Positions 33,576 to 45,109 of a stretch of 64,000 nt of DNA are shown one piece after another (position 1 is the stretch's first letter; each line of letters opens with the position of its first letter). The position numbers and the translations under genes were made by a program. The notes below the pieces were generated by a model. That model saw only the letters and a list, made by a program, of their open reading frames with translations. It was not told where the DNA came from and did not search any database. Source of the stretch: Cycas panzhihuaensis (Eukaryota > Cycadophyta); contig CM041465.1 in NCBI GenBank assembly GCA_023213395.1, positions 140,623,741 through 140,687,740 on the forward strand. Reading direction: 5' to 3'.

Positions 33576-33955
33576 AGTCATAATGGCTAGTTACCCATGT
33601 GGTTCAATGGATGGTGTTCTCTTTATATAGACATCAGTAGATCATTATGTCATTGTAGTAGATTATGATTTGGCTTATTTGAAGACTTGACACTTTTATT
33701 TGATGACTACCTGTATTCCCATATAAGCAAGGGGTGGGATACTTTTGTAGTTGCTCTTATTGGCATTGATTGAACTATGTATACAAAGGAAGTTCCTACT
33801 CAACCAGTCATTGTAATAACTAGTTCCCTATGCATTCCTATAGATGGACTTCATTTTATATGGGCATCAATAGTTTATTATACTATTACAGTAACATTTG
33901 ATCTAGCTTTCATTTGAAGACTTGACACTTATTATTTAATGTGATATTTCAATAT
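33576..33955 (+). repeat. 234-bp tandem repeat, right part
   Basis: Completes the unit cut by E3 and E4 (to about 33719) and adds one more unit (33720-33955; landmarks catataagcaaggggt, gtcattgtaataactag, tgaagacttgacac). About three units in total with the left part. Confidence 0.78.
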
Positions 33956-33980
33956 GTAATTGACTGTTACAATGGGAAAA

Positions 33981-34275
33981 TATTAGGTGTAATACCTAAT
34001 TACATAATTAACCTCATGTAATATGTGTATTTTATATTTGAGGCTATGCGCTACATAGAGATATGTACTACCTCTAGATTGACCAAGGAGGTTCTTTCAC
34101 TAATGGTGAGAATTTACTATAAGTATGTACACTATTGTTCTTTCTAATTTAAGTTTTGGCCAATTCTCCATATCCATGTTCATTTGTTTTACATGTTTTA
34201 TCTTATTTATTCTTCATTATTATATCTTTAATTCACTATTATCCTTTGTATGTATTACATTTTTTATTTCTAACA
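33981..34275 (+). repeat. E5 3' LTR
   Basis: About 295 bp, tattaggtgtaatacc to ttctaaca, preceded by a weak purine tract (aatgggaaaa). The TATA box seen at 10004 is altered here (ctacatagag). Confidence 0.82.
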
Positions 34276-34308
34276 TGGTATCAAAGCTCCATGTTCAATT
34301 TTCTAATA
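34276..34308 (+). other. 33-bp extension beyond E5 3' LTR, PBS-like
   Basis: Begins tggtatcaaagc, an initiator-Met PBS with one change, and continues with bases resembling the E5 leader (22 of 30 identical to 10228-10257 by eye). It lies before the right target copy atagg, so it belongs to the element, not to G1. Confidence 0.65.
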
Positions 34309-34313
34309 ATAGG

Positions 34314-34770
34314 CCCAACATATCATTGAGACAGACTGCTATAGTGCTCCTTAATAGGTCATAAAAAATGAAAACCATCACCTACTGATAGGTTACACAA
34401 ATATTTTTTATATCAAATGCGATGACCTTATAAATGAATATGCCCCATGGTGTGGTAAAAATAGTCTTATAGAAATCTTTAAGAGAAATAAGGATTTTGT
34501 TATACCCTAAAAAACCATCCATAAGGAACATCACTTTAAAATTAGTTATTTGATCTTAAATTTGATTAATAAAAGATAGCAAAAAGTTATCCTTGATGTA
34601 GGAATCATTTACATATAAAAAATTAATACAAATTCTAATAGAACTATTTCTCTTATTATAAGAATACTGTTGGATACCCATTAAGAATAATCAATTGAAT
34701 CAATAAATCCTACCTTTAGGAGTTTTTCCACCTTTTGTTTAATGGCAATGGAAAGTCAAGGATAAATAGG
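34314..34770 (-). pseudogene. G1 reverse transcriptase, active-site half
   Basis: From 34750 leftward: VEKLLKVGFIDSIDYS, ICINFLYVNDSYIKDNF, QITNFKVMFLMDGFLGYN, FTTPWGIFIYKVIAF, VTYQ, FIFYDLL and CLNDMLG (active site, canonical YLDDIL). The same blocks occur uninterrupted in G2 at 55110-55560. Frame changes and stops are present. Confidence 0.82.
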
Positions 34771-35816
34771 CCTCTATTTTTTATGTTTGGTTTAGCCTTA
34801 GGAATAGTAGTGATGTTATAGACCATAACATTTGAATGAAGTCCCTTCATATTTGAGTAAACCCAAACAAAAATAAAGAAAAATTTGATGAAGAGGTCAT
34901 GTAACTATTCTACTTAAGGGGAACAACTAGTTCTAACCTTGATTACTTTATACTCCTATTGAGTTCCTAAGTTGATATCAATGGTGTCTTCGACTAGCGT
35001 AGCATTTCCCTATTCAAAGTAATGAGGATCCTGATTGAGTGGTAATGATAAAGAAGTGATTTTATAGTTAAAGATTGATAAAGGTGAGTTAATTTATATG
35101 TATTTAGCAAAACCAAGCTTACGATGATTAGGCAAAATATTAGGAGAAGATCCCTACAAATGCTCAAGAATAACCTCATCATTCTCAAAATGACCTAGGT
35201 GAAGGATGATTTTGAGGAGTAAGTAAAGATCACAAGGAGGAGTATGAGGGAGATGGCTTGAGGAGGTTAACCATAGTAATGAAGAAATTGATTTAAAATG
35301 GATAACATTAACAAGGGTATATTTAATTTATGGAGGGATTGTTTAGATAGGAAAACTCTAATCAAGTTGTTGGAGGAGATGAATTTGGGACTCCATAAAT
35401 AGTTGGAATGCAATATAATTAGAAGAGTTAGTAATCAAAGAGGAAATTATAATTGATTTATTAAATGAAAAGGTTTCCACGTGATTAGAAGAAGAGTTAT
35501 CTTTCATGAAGGTAATGGTAAATATATGGATTGATTTAACTTCCCCATGATTAGGTTGAAGCATGGATTCCATGTCAAAATATTGGCTAAACCCTAAAAA
35601 GATAAAAGGGGATAAGGATTCTCCTTCCTCTTGAATGGTTTCAACTAGTAGGACATATTTTTAGATAGGTTTATTCTTACATGTGATAACTTTAAGCTCT
35701 CCTTCATGGATAAATTTGAGTTCATTAAATAATAAAGAACAAAATGCTAGTATTTAATTGATGCAAGGCTAATCTAAAAGCATGTTAAACTCAAGGTCAA
35801 AGTCAATGATGGTGAT
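34771..35816 (-). other. G1 protease-RT linker; poorly conserved
   Basis: Minus-strand, decayed. The corresponding G2 stretch (53840-55090) is also a variable Ser/Pro-rich linker. Short open frames (35573-35358, 35188-34994) show no known domain. Confidence 0.5.
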
Positions 35817-36150
35817 TTATTCTATAATAGTTTTTCCTACTAAAGTAAGAGGGAGAGTGACCAGGCCAATTAGGGTTTTCTTATTCTTATCATAGCCTTG
35901 AAAAACCCAATTAATAGGTGTATAAGATAAAATCTCTAAGTCCTTTAGGAGGTGCAAGGGGATAACATTAATAGAAGAGTCTTCATCTATTATGTACCTC
36001 TTATTTCTAATATCATCCTTCATTATTTCAATATAGAAAGGAGTAGTCTCATTATGATTTAACTCCTCTTCATTAAGCAACATAGTGGGGTCAAAGACCA
36101 AGATAAGGATTTTAGGATAACTAGGTTTAGATACTCCTAAGGTATCCAAA
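35817..36150 (-). pseudogene. G1 aspartic protease
   Basis: A 110-codon open frame: MDTLGVSKPSYPKIL, LNEEELNHNETTPFYIEIMK, KRYIIDEDSSINVIPLHLLK, WVFQGYDKNKKTLIGLVTLP. The IIDEDSSINV block sits where gypsy proteases have DGGAS or DSGS. G2 53271-53648 is the sister copy (MFDTLGVP, VIIDERLFINIIPL, GYDRNQKVPLGQVTLP). Expected to process Gag-Pol; inactive by sequence. Confidence 0.78.
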
Positions 36151-36159
36151 AGAAGTTAC

Positions 36160-38760
36160 CTCATGTCAAGGTAACTTGTCAAGAGATCCATGATTGAGTT
36201 TCTAGTAAGAGTAGTTTTTAGCTCCTCTTCAAGTAAGAAAGAACCTTCTTTAGTGAGTAATGGTATAAACCTGAAGTAAATAGGTCAAATAAACAACTTA
36301 GGAAGTCACTTTAAAGACTTGTTCTTAGGTAGGGAATTCATATCATGGGGTTTGGTTGAGGTAAAGGATTTATATGCTTCTACCATATTAATGGTCTTTT
36401 GGGACTTTTCCCCATTTATAGGTAGTTTGTTTCTAAGATTAACCTTTTTAGGGTCACATTTCTTTAGGGGAGAGCTTTTAGTTGAAGGTTCATAGTCAAA
36501 GTTTAAAGAGTCATTGCCATCTTAGGCTTTGGCCTTGCTCTTGTCTCTAGGTCCCTTCTTGGTATGGTTAGGTAATAGGTCTTTATGAATCAATTAGTCT
36601 TGATTAGGTCTAGAAGTAGGTTTCTTATAGGCTTAACCATGAAAAAGGATAGCCTTAAGCTTATTACACTCTTCTCAATCGTAAGTGTCTATCTGATGGT
36701 AAGAGCACCATGGTGCCTTCTTGGGAGTAATAGTATTTGGGTTTTGGCCCTTCTTTTATTCAATAAATTGAATAAATTTTACCTAATTTTTAGCTTTAAG
36801 GTTGGGAGGAGGGCCAACCTAAAATTTAGTTTTGATTAATCTTTTAAGAGATAAAATGGCAGAAGTAAGGTGATCATATATACGATCATTTTGAGGTATT
36901 TTAAACTTTGCTGAAGAGGGAGGTTTGTCTTTAGAAGTAGATTATTTAAATAGTTTATTATCTCTTACTAAATTCTCAAAGTCCTTAAAAGTAAGGCAGT
37001 TCTCAATTACATCCTTATATGGAATAAGCATTAACTTAAGGACCTGAAGGTGAAATTGAGGTCTCAAGGTGCTAGTCAACAAGTCATAAAGTATGTTATC
37101 ATCTTAGGGGACATAAGAGGCATAAATTAGGTCTTAAAAGTGATGAACAAAGTCATGTCAAGACTCCTTCATCCTTGTTTGGTGGATAACAAGGAATTAA
37201 TCCATATATTAAAAGGGCAGGCAACAACAAAGTAACTAATGCAAGTATCTACAAATTATTAGAAGGAGTAGATAGATACAAGCTTTAACCATTAGAACCA
37301 CTTCAAGACATCATATTTAATGATTTTAGGAGAGATTCACATAATTATATAGTAGATAGTCAATACATATAAGTATAAAAGCTTGAACATGGATCATTAG
37401 CTCTTAGGTTGATTTGCCTATGGATTTAATTAACTCAAGAACAAATGGAGGGTGGAGAGAAGGAAGGATCTCTTGTATAAGGGGATTCATCTTATAATCC
37501 AAATATAAGCTCTTATCCCTTAGTGATGAGGATGATTAAGGTGCTACATGGGTATGGTCTTAATGTCTTGTTCCCTCAATATAAGCAAGGTAAGTGGGAT
37601 AAGAGGGGCAATCATAAACTCCCAAAGTCCAAAATGAGGTATAGTAAGCATGTGAGACATGGGTGTTCCTTGGGGTAAGAAGCCTCCTAGGTGATGGGAT
37701 ATGTGGGGAAGATATAACTCATAGATAATAGGTTGGTCAAAGTGACCTAATTGGTTATTTATAAGAGGTGGACTATAAGTAACCATGGGGACTTACCAAG
37801 GGTATAAAGCACATGGTTGGGGGTTTTTCTAATAACCCTTGACATGTACAAAGGTTATGAGGGATGGGCAAGTGAAGATGGTTAAGGAGTAGAAAATCAA
37901 ATAAGAGGATCATATATTTAGGTATCCTAAATGAAAGGGTTACCCTATGAGGGATGATTCTCATAAATAGGATGGAGAGCACATCTAAGTGCTAAGGGCA
38001 AGATAAGTTGATATGAAAATAAAGGTCCAGATGAAGTTCCCTGAGTGGGGAGAATAAGCCTCCCTTAAGGACCCCTTTAAAAGGTCTACAAATGAGGAGT
38101 TAATTTTCAAGCCATATAATATAGAACGTGGGGAACTTAAGGATGTCCACTAAGGTCAATGGCTAATGAAGAGGGTTGAGGTACAAGTATATAGTCTTCA
38201 TGTTTTTTAGTAATGATGTATAAGCCAATATAAGTTGGGATGACAAGGCTTAAAACTTTCTTAAAGGGATGTGCTATCATAGGAGGGGGTTGTATTATAG
38301 ATGCTTTATATCCCTCATTATATAGGGTGGGTCTTCATGATTTATATAGTGGGTATAGGTAGGCATAGTAACTCCTTCAAAAGAGGCATTTTAAAATAGA
38401 TGAATAGTTTCTCTCATAGAAATCTCATATAGAAGTGGGTCTTCCTCATACTCAAAAGGACTATTGATATCAGGGGTCCTAACAGGGGTGTCAAGATTAG
38501 TGATTGATGTCTTATAACCTTCATGAAGTGGAAGATTATGAGGAAGAGAAGATGAGGATGGTCCTTTATGGGGAAGGCCAAGGAGTCTCTTAGATCGCCT
38601 GTGGTAGGTATCAAGGGATCCATGGGGATTGAGAGTAGAAGATGTAAGTGTAAGTAAAAAAAAATAGGGAGGTAAGCCAAAAGAAAAGGTTCCCTCAATA
38701 GTGGAAGATAGAGTATGATGAATGAGGGAAAAGTGTGTCTAATAAATGACTATATAGATT
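36160..38760 (-). pseudogene. G1 gag
   Basis: Zinc-finger-like WCSYHQIDTYD then EECNKL near 36715-36650, close to G2 WCSYHQIDVHDRSKC. Further right a decayed Gag core (36900-37250) and a Pro/His-rich N-terminal region (37544-38700) with tracts of PLIP and SPHGYL type, as in G2 51150-51900. Too broken to place a start with confidence. Confidence 0.65.
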
Positions 38761-41700
38761 AGTAAAGCCAAAGAGTAACCATGAAGTTTTGGTAACTCCT
38801 TAGTATGGTTGCTAAAATGGTTTCATTGACTCAAGTTAAGTCACTTAAGAAGACTCAAGATAAACCACACAAGATAAGTATAGGTAGATAAGGTCCTAGG
38901 TCATATAACTCAAGAAAAACCCTCAACCCTTCTCTTAATGAGACAAGATGATTCACTGAGTGTGTGTTATATGGATAAGTATGAGTTTTCAAGGGTTATT
39001 ATTTGCTACTTTCTATGTTTAAACAATAAATCAAAGAAAGCTAAAGAATAATAGACCTAAATTAAGAAAGACAGTCAACCAAGCTAATCTACATAAATAT
39101 ACAAAGTCTCATTCTTATTAGAGAAAAGATTAAATAACCTCTCAATAAGTGGGAAGATCGATAGAGGAACCTTAACCTTGAATAAACAACTTAAAGCTTC
39201 CTATTTATCTACCCTTCTAAAAGTATTTCTAGAAGAAAAAGTCCTAACTTAAACCACTACCCCACTTAAAGTATCAAAGGTTTATAATAAACTAATCTAG
39301 AGTGTAAGAGGACTAATGAGTGTAAGGACCTAAAAGATCTTAAACTCTAGATTAATGACCCCATCGAGGGTCAATTGCTACAGACTCTCTCACCTGACAA
39401 TAATCCAACCATGAGGATGGATGGACTAGGGATGCCTATATCCTATTCTAGGGGGTTCTTACACTTAAAGGTGAAGGAAGATAAAGAATCAAGACTGCTC
39501 TCAACTCAAAGTATAATGACAAGTTGATACCTTTAGTATTTGAAATATGATAGTAAGAAATTAATTCCAAAGGAGGGGAAGTTTATCCATTGGGGATATC
39601 AGATCTTGGTTAATTAAACAACCCTTTAGAATAAGAGGTATTTGTTCCTAGGAAAAGGGAAAGTTTAATATATTATAGATATTGAGTCTTAATTAATCAG
39701 TCAAGCCCTAATCAAAGGAATGGGGCCTAACATAGGGGTACCACCCAATAAGTAAATAAGGAACCCTAAACACCTAAATAATATACTACTTTATTTTTAT
39801 GTGGAAATAAATAAATATAAATCAACTTAAACAACCACCCAAAAAAACTAACCTATTGCAATGTAATTATAACTAATATAAATAATTGAAGCATGCACTT
39901 CCTATTCTCTTTTTCTTTTCTCTCTCTCTCTCTCTCTCTCTCTTTATACTATCCTTTTTATTTGAAAGAAAAGAAAAATAAAAATGATATCCAACATACC
40001 TATAGTAAATAGAAGAAGTAAGAGTTTTTTGAATGCACTTATGCTTATCCTAATCACCCTTTCTCTTTCTTTTATAAAACTAAAGGAGAAGATGGTTTGT
40101 TCAAATAAACACTTAATTTTAGCAATTTAATAAATACAAAGATCTCTTTAAAAGATAATCTTTTTATTTGCCTTTTCCTTTTCCTTTTTCTTTTTGAATA
40201 TTTCTTTAATAAACAAAAATAGGAGAATAATTAAAATATAACAAACGAAAAAGGACCAACCTTGTAATTATTAAATGCAAAAGCTTTTGAATGATGTCTT
40301 TGTTCTCTAAGAAAAGCTCTAATATAAGTGAAATATTTGTGCTAGCTACAATAAATATTGGAGGCTATGTAAAAGAAGAAGTATCCTAAAGACCTTTTTT
40401 ACTTTTTTAAATCAATAAAAAATTCTTAAAACCCTAATAACATCTTGGTTATACCTAGAGGGTTATGAGAGATAAAAGAGAGAGGCTGAAGGGAGGCCTA
40501 AAACCCTATAGAAGGATGATTCTAGCCATCAAAACTTATGCTCCCAAGTTAAGCCACTTATCTCCCTAGTTGGCTCCTAAGCACAGAGGCCAAGTATATG
40601 GATTTCTCACCAAGCTATGAGTAAGAGCTTATAAACTTAGGAATTTTCCACTATAAGAACAAGACTCTAAGTAATGGATAACTATAAACTAGTAAAGAGA
40701 TTGATACAAGAAAGCTAATCTTTACTGCAAATCAATTGAAATCCTAACCTAAGTTTTTCTTCTTCTTCTTTTCATAAATAATAAGCAATGAAATCTAAAA
40801 GTAACTTGAAATTAAATATACCAACATACCAATCAAGAGCCACCCACTTGAGGAGAATGAGAAGTCATGCCTTAAATCAATGTCTTACTTATCCAAGTCC
40901 TCCAAATTAGGCCTCTAAACTAGTTGAAAGTAATAAGAGGAGTAAGAAGGAAAAGAGTAGAAGATAGCACTTGAAAATGAGGAGGGATGTAAAGGAGAAA
41001 GGAAGCTATGAGAGAGAGAAAGAGAGGGAGAGGGAGGGAAGGGAAGTCAATTTATCTCTAAGTCTTTATTTGCTCTAGTAAATGGCTTCAAACTTAGCTT
41101 CACATAAGTCTCCACAAGGTCCAAATGAGGTCCACAAGTTTGAGTTGGGATTTTAACAACACTCTATTGCTTTAAATGATCTCATCTTCTTTCTTAAGGG
41201 AAAAAAAAAAGAGTTCTTATAAAAAAAAATAGAGGGAGGAAGGCCAAAATAATGCAAAAGTAGAGCCATGGTTTATCGTAATCTGACATCTATATGATGG
41301 AAAAAAAGGACCTACTATTACACCCCTCTTTTCTATGCAAAAATATAAAAACCATAGCTAATAATAAAAAACATGAGTAATAAGTGAAAATCATGACTAA
41401 AAATATACTAGAAATATGACCAAGAGAAGATAACATTTTAAGCTATAAAGAGATTACATTTTATGAAAGTGGTCATCTTTTTTAATAATACAAAAAATAT
41501 GACCTTTGGTAAAAAATACAACCAATTATAAATGGCTAAAAAATAAGGGTTTCATCAAAAATATCAAAAGAAAACATGTCATAGAGCAATGTCTTGAAGC
41601 AACAAATTGTATGAAAGCAAACTCAAAGTGAAAAATAAGTGAATGAGACAAATTTATCAAGTCAAAAGTAAGTTAGAAAAGGATGAATAATAGAAGTCAA

Positions 41701-42085
41701 TTGGAGCTCTGAAGGAGGCTAGAATAAGCTAGATTTACTCGTACTTTTATGATCTTTATATCATGAATAATTTTGGTGAAGCATATGCATAATTAATAGG
41801 AAATCATTCAGTTATTATGCCAAGCTATCACTAAATTATAAACAAGGCACAAAACTTAGCCAACACTAGAAGAAAGAGTACTTAGCTGAAATATTTTCCC
41901 CCTTGGCAATGAAGACTTAATAGACAAGTTGAAGTAGGATGGTGAATATTACCAACCTTGTTAAAACTGAGTTATTTAGGAACTTGGGCTATTTAGACTA
42001 TTCTTTGAGTTGTTTAGAAGGATGAAGATGGAAATAATTAAAAGGAGGGTGGATGAGATAAATGAGTAGGACTAATTATGGTGGC
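38761..42085. other. Region right of G1 gag; no gene, probable G1 5' leader/LTR
   Basis: No protein recognised. Contains a short hairpin gaccccatcgagggtc near 39358-39373, purine-rich stretch 40960-41045, and A/T runs. A possible minus-strand LTR start (tgtaatagtagg) is complemented near 41319-41330. I could not match it to an LTR partner. Confidence 0.35.
39919..39943. repeat. (CT)n microsatellite
   Basis: About 12 uninterrupted TC units. Confidence 0.95.
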
Positions 42086-43213
42086 TTAACTAATTCGATT
42101 TTAGATCTATTAAATTGATAATACTCTTCAAAAAGAGTATAAAATCAATTTGGTGGTACTTATTTTCATATATCTAGATTTCTTTAGGTGAAAAAATGTT
42201 ATTCATACTCTTTAAATATAAAAAAAATGCATTATGGTATAACCAATCTAGTCCCCAGTACAACTAGTCCAGCCATTGGTAAAACCAAACTAGTCCTTGG
42301 TGTGACTAGTCCAATCCTCAGTGCAACTAGACATACCTCAGATGCAACCATGTTTTACCAAGGTGCAACCAGTCTCATTTTAGGTTTAACCAAAAAAATA
42401 ACATTCCTCATAGAAAATATGAATTGAAGGGAAAAATAAACTTTGCTTATCACAAAATTTTAGGAGGATGTCTGTACAAGTGTCCTCTACTTAAAGGAAG
42501 AAAGAAATCATAAGTTTTATCTAATTTTAATTAACTTTTAATGGATCAAATAGAGGGTTTAAAAACAAAGAGGAAAAAAAAAGGAAAAATGGTTTTTAAA
42601 GAGGAATAAACATGGAAAGCTAGAAAAACCACCCAGATTTGTCCAAAAGGTATGGAGAAGTGCCCAATAATCACATACACAGTGAGACGAGTAAGAAAAC
42701 TTGGGAAATAACTTATATTAATATCCCAAATATGAAAATTTCTCTAAAACTAAGTCTTCATAGGGAATAGAGAAAAATAGAGGATCAAAAGTGGAGTGGG
42801 TAGGAAGGAGCAAAGAAAAAGTGCCCAGATCTAATCATGAGGCATTAGAGGAGTCTAATAAGGCTTATACATAGCCAAAGAAGGAGAAAAGATAATCATA
42901 GCAGTCCAAGGAAGATGCCAAATATAAATACTTCTCAAAAGAGAGTTCGTGGTTGAACAACAACTAAGTCTTCACACTTGCATCACTGGTAAACATACTA
43001 AGGAGTATGCAATAGCCTAGATCATGCTCATCATATATTACTCCACTACTAAATTGCTATAGTAATCTTATATATGCTCATTAAAGTAAAAAAACTATAG
43101 AAGTTTGTAAGAACATTTTAAATATAAAAAATGTATGATATTATATATTGTTTCTGAATTTGTTTTAATTAGTTTAAGTATTTACTTTCCCATTCAAATT
43201 TAGATCAATATTT
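42086..43213 (+). repeat. G3 5' LTR
   Basis: The first about 340 bases match 47834-48190 (ttttagatc, aatactcttcaaaaa, tttcttlike ttctttaggt, gtgcaacc). Contains a 22-23-bp degenerate minisatellite on actagtccttggtgcaa at 42240-42400. The end is set by the PBS at 43215. Confidence 0.7.
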
Positions 43214-43379
43214 TTGGTATTAAAGCTCAGTTTTTAAAACTCTTAGGAGTTTAAAGATTCTTAAAAAAGAAGAAAGAAAAGAAAAACCTCATCGTTTTGT
43301 CATACGAAAGAGTTTATGAAAACTAGGTTTCAATATCAATTAACTAGAAAACCTTTGACTTAACCACTTGAGAAAGAGT

Positions 43380-44610
43380 ATAGATAGTGAAGGGAAATGG
43401 TTGAACTAGAGCAAGAGATGGAGAAATAATTCATGAAGATGGATCAAAACCTTGATAAACTAACTTAGCTTATGGCATAACTTATTTTTCAATGGGGTAC
43501 ATCTTCTTTAATAGCCAAAGGCAAAAGGAACAAAGAAGATGAACCAATAAAAGAAGAGATAAGTGAAGCTATCTATGAAGGACCTATAGATGACTAGCAA
43601 GCTAAGGAAGAAGGATATGGTAGTCCTATGATAGCGCATCTATTCAAGGTAGAAGTAAAACTTGAAGTGCCCATCTATGATGGAACCTTAGATGCTAAGA
43701 AGTTAGATGATTGGTTGAACATACTAGAAACATACTTTTCAATTTATGGGTATAAAAACTAGTAGAGAATCACCTTTCCTAATTTAAAACTATCTAAACA
43801 TGCATTTATTTGGTGGAATGCATACCTTAAATCCTATAATAGGGTTGAAATCACATGGCAGAAATTTAAAGCTCTCATAAAAAAATAATTTTATCCCATT
43901 ACATATGAAGAGTAAAAAAGATAAGATGGTAGTATTATAGACGAGAAAGAGGCCAAAATATTCAAGACTACACAACAAAATTTTAGAAGCAAGTTGTTGT
44001 GTTAGGCATCTCTTTGTTTAGCAAAGATATAATGCTAAAATATATTGGAGGGCTACACCAATATATTTAGCAAGAACTTTAATTGTTTGAAGTAAAAATG
44101 CTTCATGAAGCTAGCAAGAAAGCAATTTCCATAGAGAAGAGGAACAAGAAGATGTACAAAGAGAGGAAAAGGTTTGCACCTCAAGAAGGTAGCAACAAAC
44201 TAGCTCAAGGAAAGAAGTTTCTAGAAAGAGTTGGACAACAACCAACTAGGGGTTTTGGTAAGAGGAAGCAAGCCAATACCACTCAAATCAAGGTCTCTTG
44301 TATGCATTGCAAGTAAATGAGACACAACATAGAAGATTATTGGTTTTTACATCTAGAGAAGCAACCTAAAAACAAGGAAAAAAGTAAATCTAAAGATGAA
44401 GGTAAAGATTTACTAAATTCTATAGGAGATGAAGATATTTATAGCACCAAAGGAGTCAATGAGAAGTTGATGCTCATGGCCAATGCTCAACCCAAAAACA
44501 ACCATCAACAAGTTGATCCAGAGATTATAGAGGAGCTCTTCATGGTGAGAATCCAAGTAAAGCAAAGTATGGTTGATGCCATCTTCAATAGAGGAAGCTA
44601 AAAGAACTTA
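43380..44610 (+). pseudogene. G3 gag
   Basis: Blocks TSSLIAKGKRNKEDE, VEVKLEVPIYDGTLDAKKLD, DWLNILETYFSIYGY, KLSKHAFIWWNAYL and ITWQKFKALIKK (retrotransposon Gag core), a basic region KKMYKERKRFAPQ, then a zinc knuckle CMHCK-stop-MRHNIEDYW (last Cys lost) near 44295-44340 and HLEKQPKNKEKSKSKDEGKD. Two open frames of 77 and 94 codons remain (44083-44601). Confidence 0.82.
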
Positions 44611-44960
44611 ATCTTAGAGGCATTAGTTCAAAAGTTGGGATTAAAAATGCATGGACATCCAAAACTATATCCTCTTAGATGGCTACAAAAAGACTCAGAA
44701 CTACAGGTTACTCACTAATGTAAGTTTAAATTTGTAATTTCTAAAAGATTCATTAATGAAGTTAAATGTGAAGTGGTTCTTTTAGATGTTTGTCAAGTTG
44801 TATTTGGCAGCCCTTATCTCTATGATAGAGATAGAGTCCATCATAGGAGGCTAAGAAAGATTTGACTCATTAAGGATGGAAAATCAGATTTGATTAATGC
44901 ATCAAAGGCACAAAAGAAGATCTCTCTCATATCCTTCTAATAAGTAAAAAGATTGATTAA
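44530..44960 (+). pseudogene. G3 aspartic protease
   Basis: VKQSMVDAIFNRGS: the protease site usually DSGS has Asn-Arg-Gly-Ser. Then NLILEALVQKLGLKMHGHPK, VKCEVVLLDVCQVVFGSPYL and YDRDRV, standard for this gypsy group. Confidence 0.8.
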
Positions 44961-45109
44961 TGCTTGTGGGAAATTTATGTTATTAATGGTGAAGCAAAAG
45001 GTGGAAGAAAAGAAGCAAGAAGAGTCCTCAACGCAAGTGTTGGATAGGAAATAGTTACAATAGATTAAAGGCCTAAGGAATAGGTATAATGATATATTCT
45101 AGGAGTCAA

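Larger units (their letters stand above)
9920..34308 (+). mobile_element. E5: non-autonomous LTR element with antisense PPR cargo, heavily nested
   Basis: Flanked by atagg at 9915-9919 and 34309-34313 inside the G1 RT frame. LTRs are at 9920-10227 and 33981-34275; the PBS is at 10228. After subtracting solo LTR B, E3 and E4 the element is about 4 kb, and no gag or pol of its own is recognisable. It holds a PPR fragment on the minus strand and a 234-bp tandem repeat toward its 3' end. The right LTR is followed by 33 further bases (PBS plus leader-like) before the target duplication, an unusual terminus described in the findings. Confidence 0.75.

Noticed and set aside
33981-34287. Right-hand E5 LTR plus PBS as the 5' end of another element
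   Set aside because: G1 RT sequence resumes only 33 bases later with the matching atagg duplication, so this LTR is the E5 3' end with a short tail.
42188-42427. 79-codon frame with Thr/Ser/Leu repeats (also 47972-48190)
   Set aside because: Translation of the LTR minisatellite of G3, present in both LTRs; not a gene.
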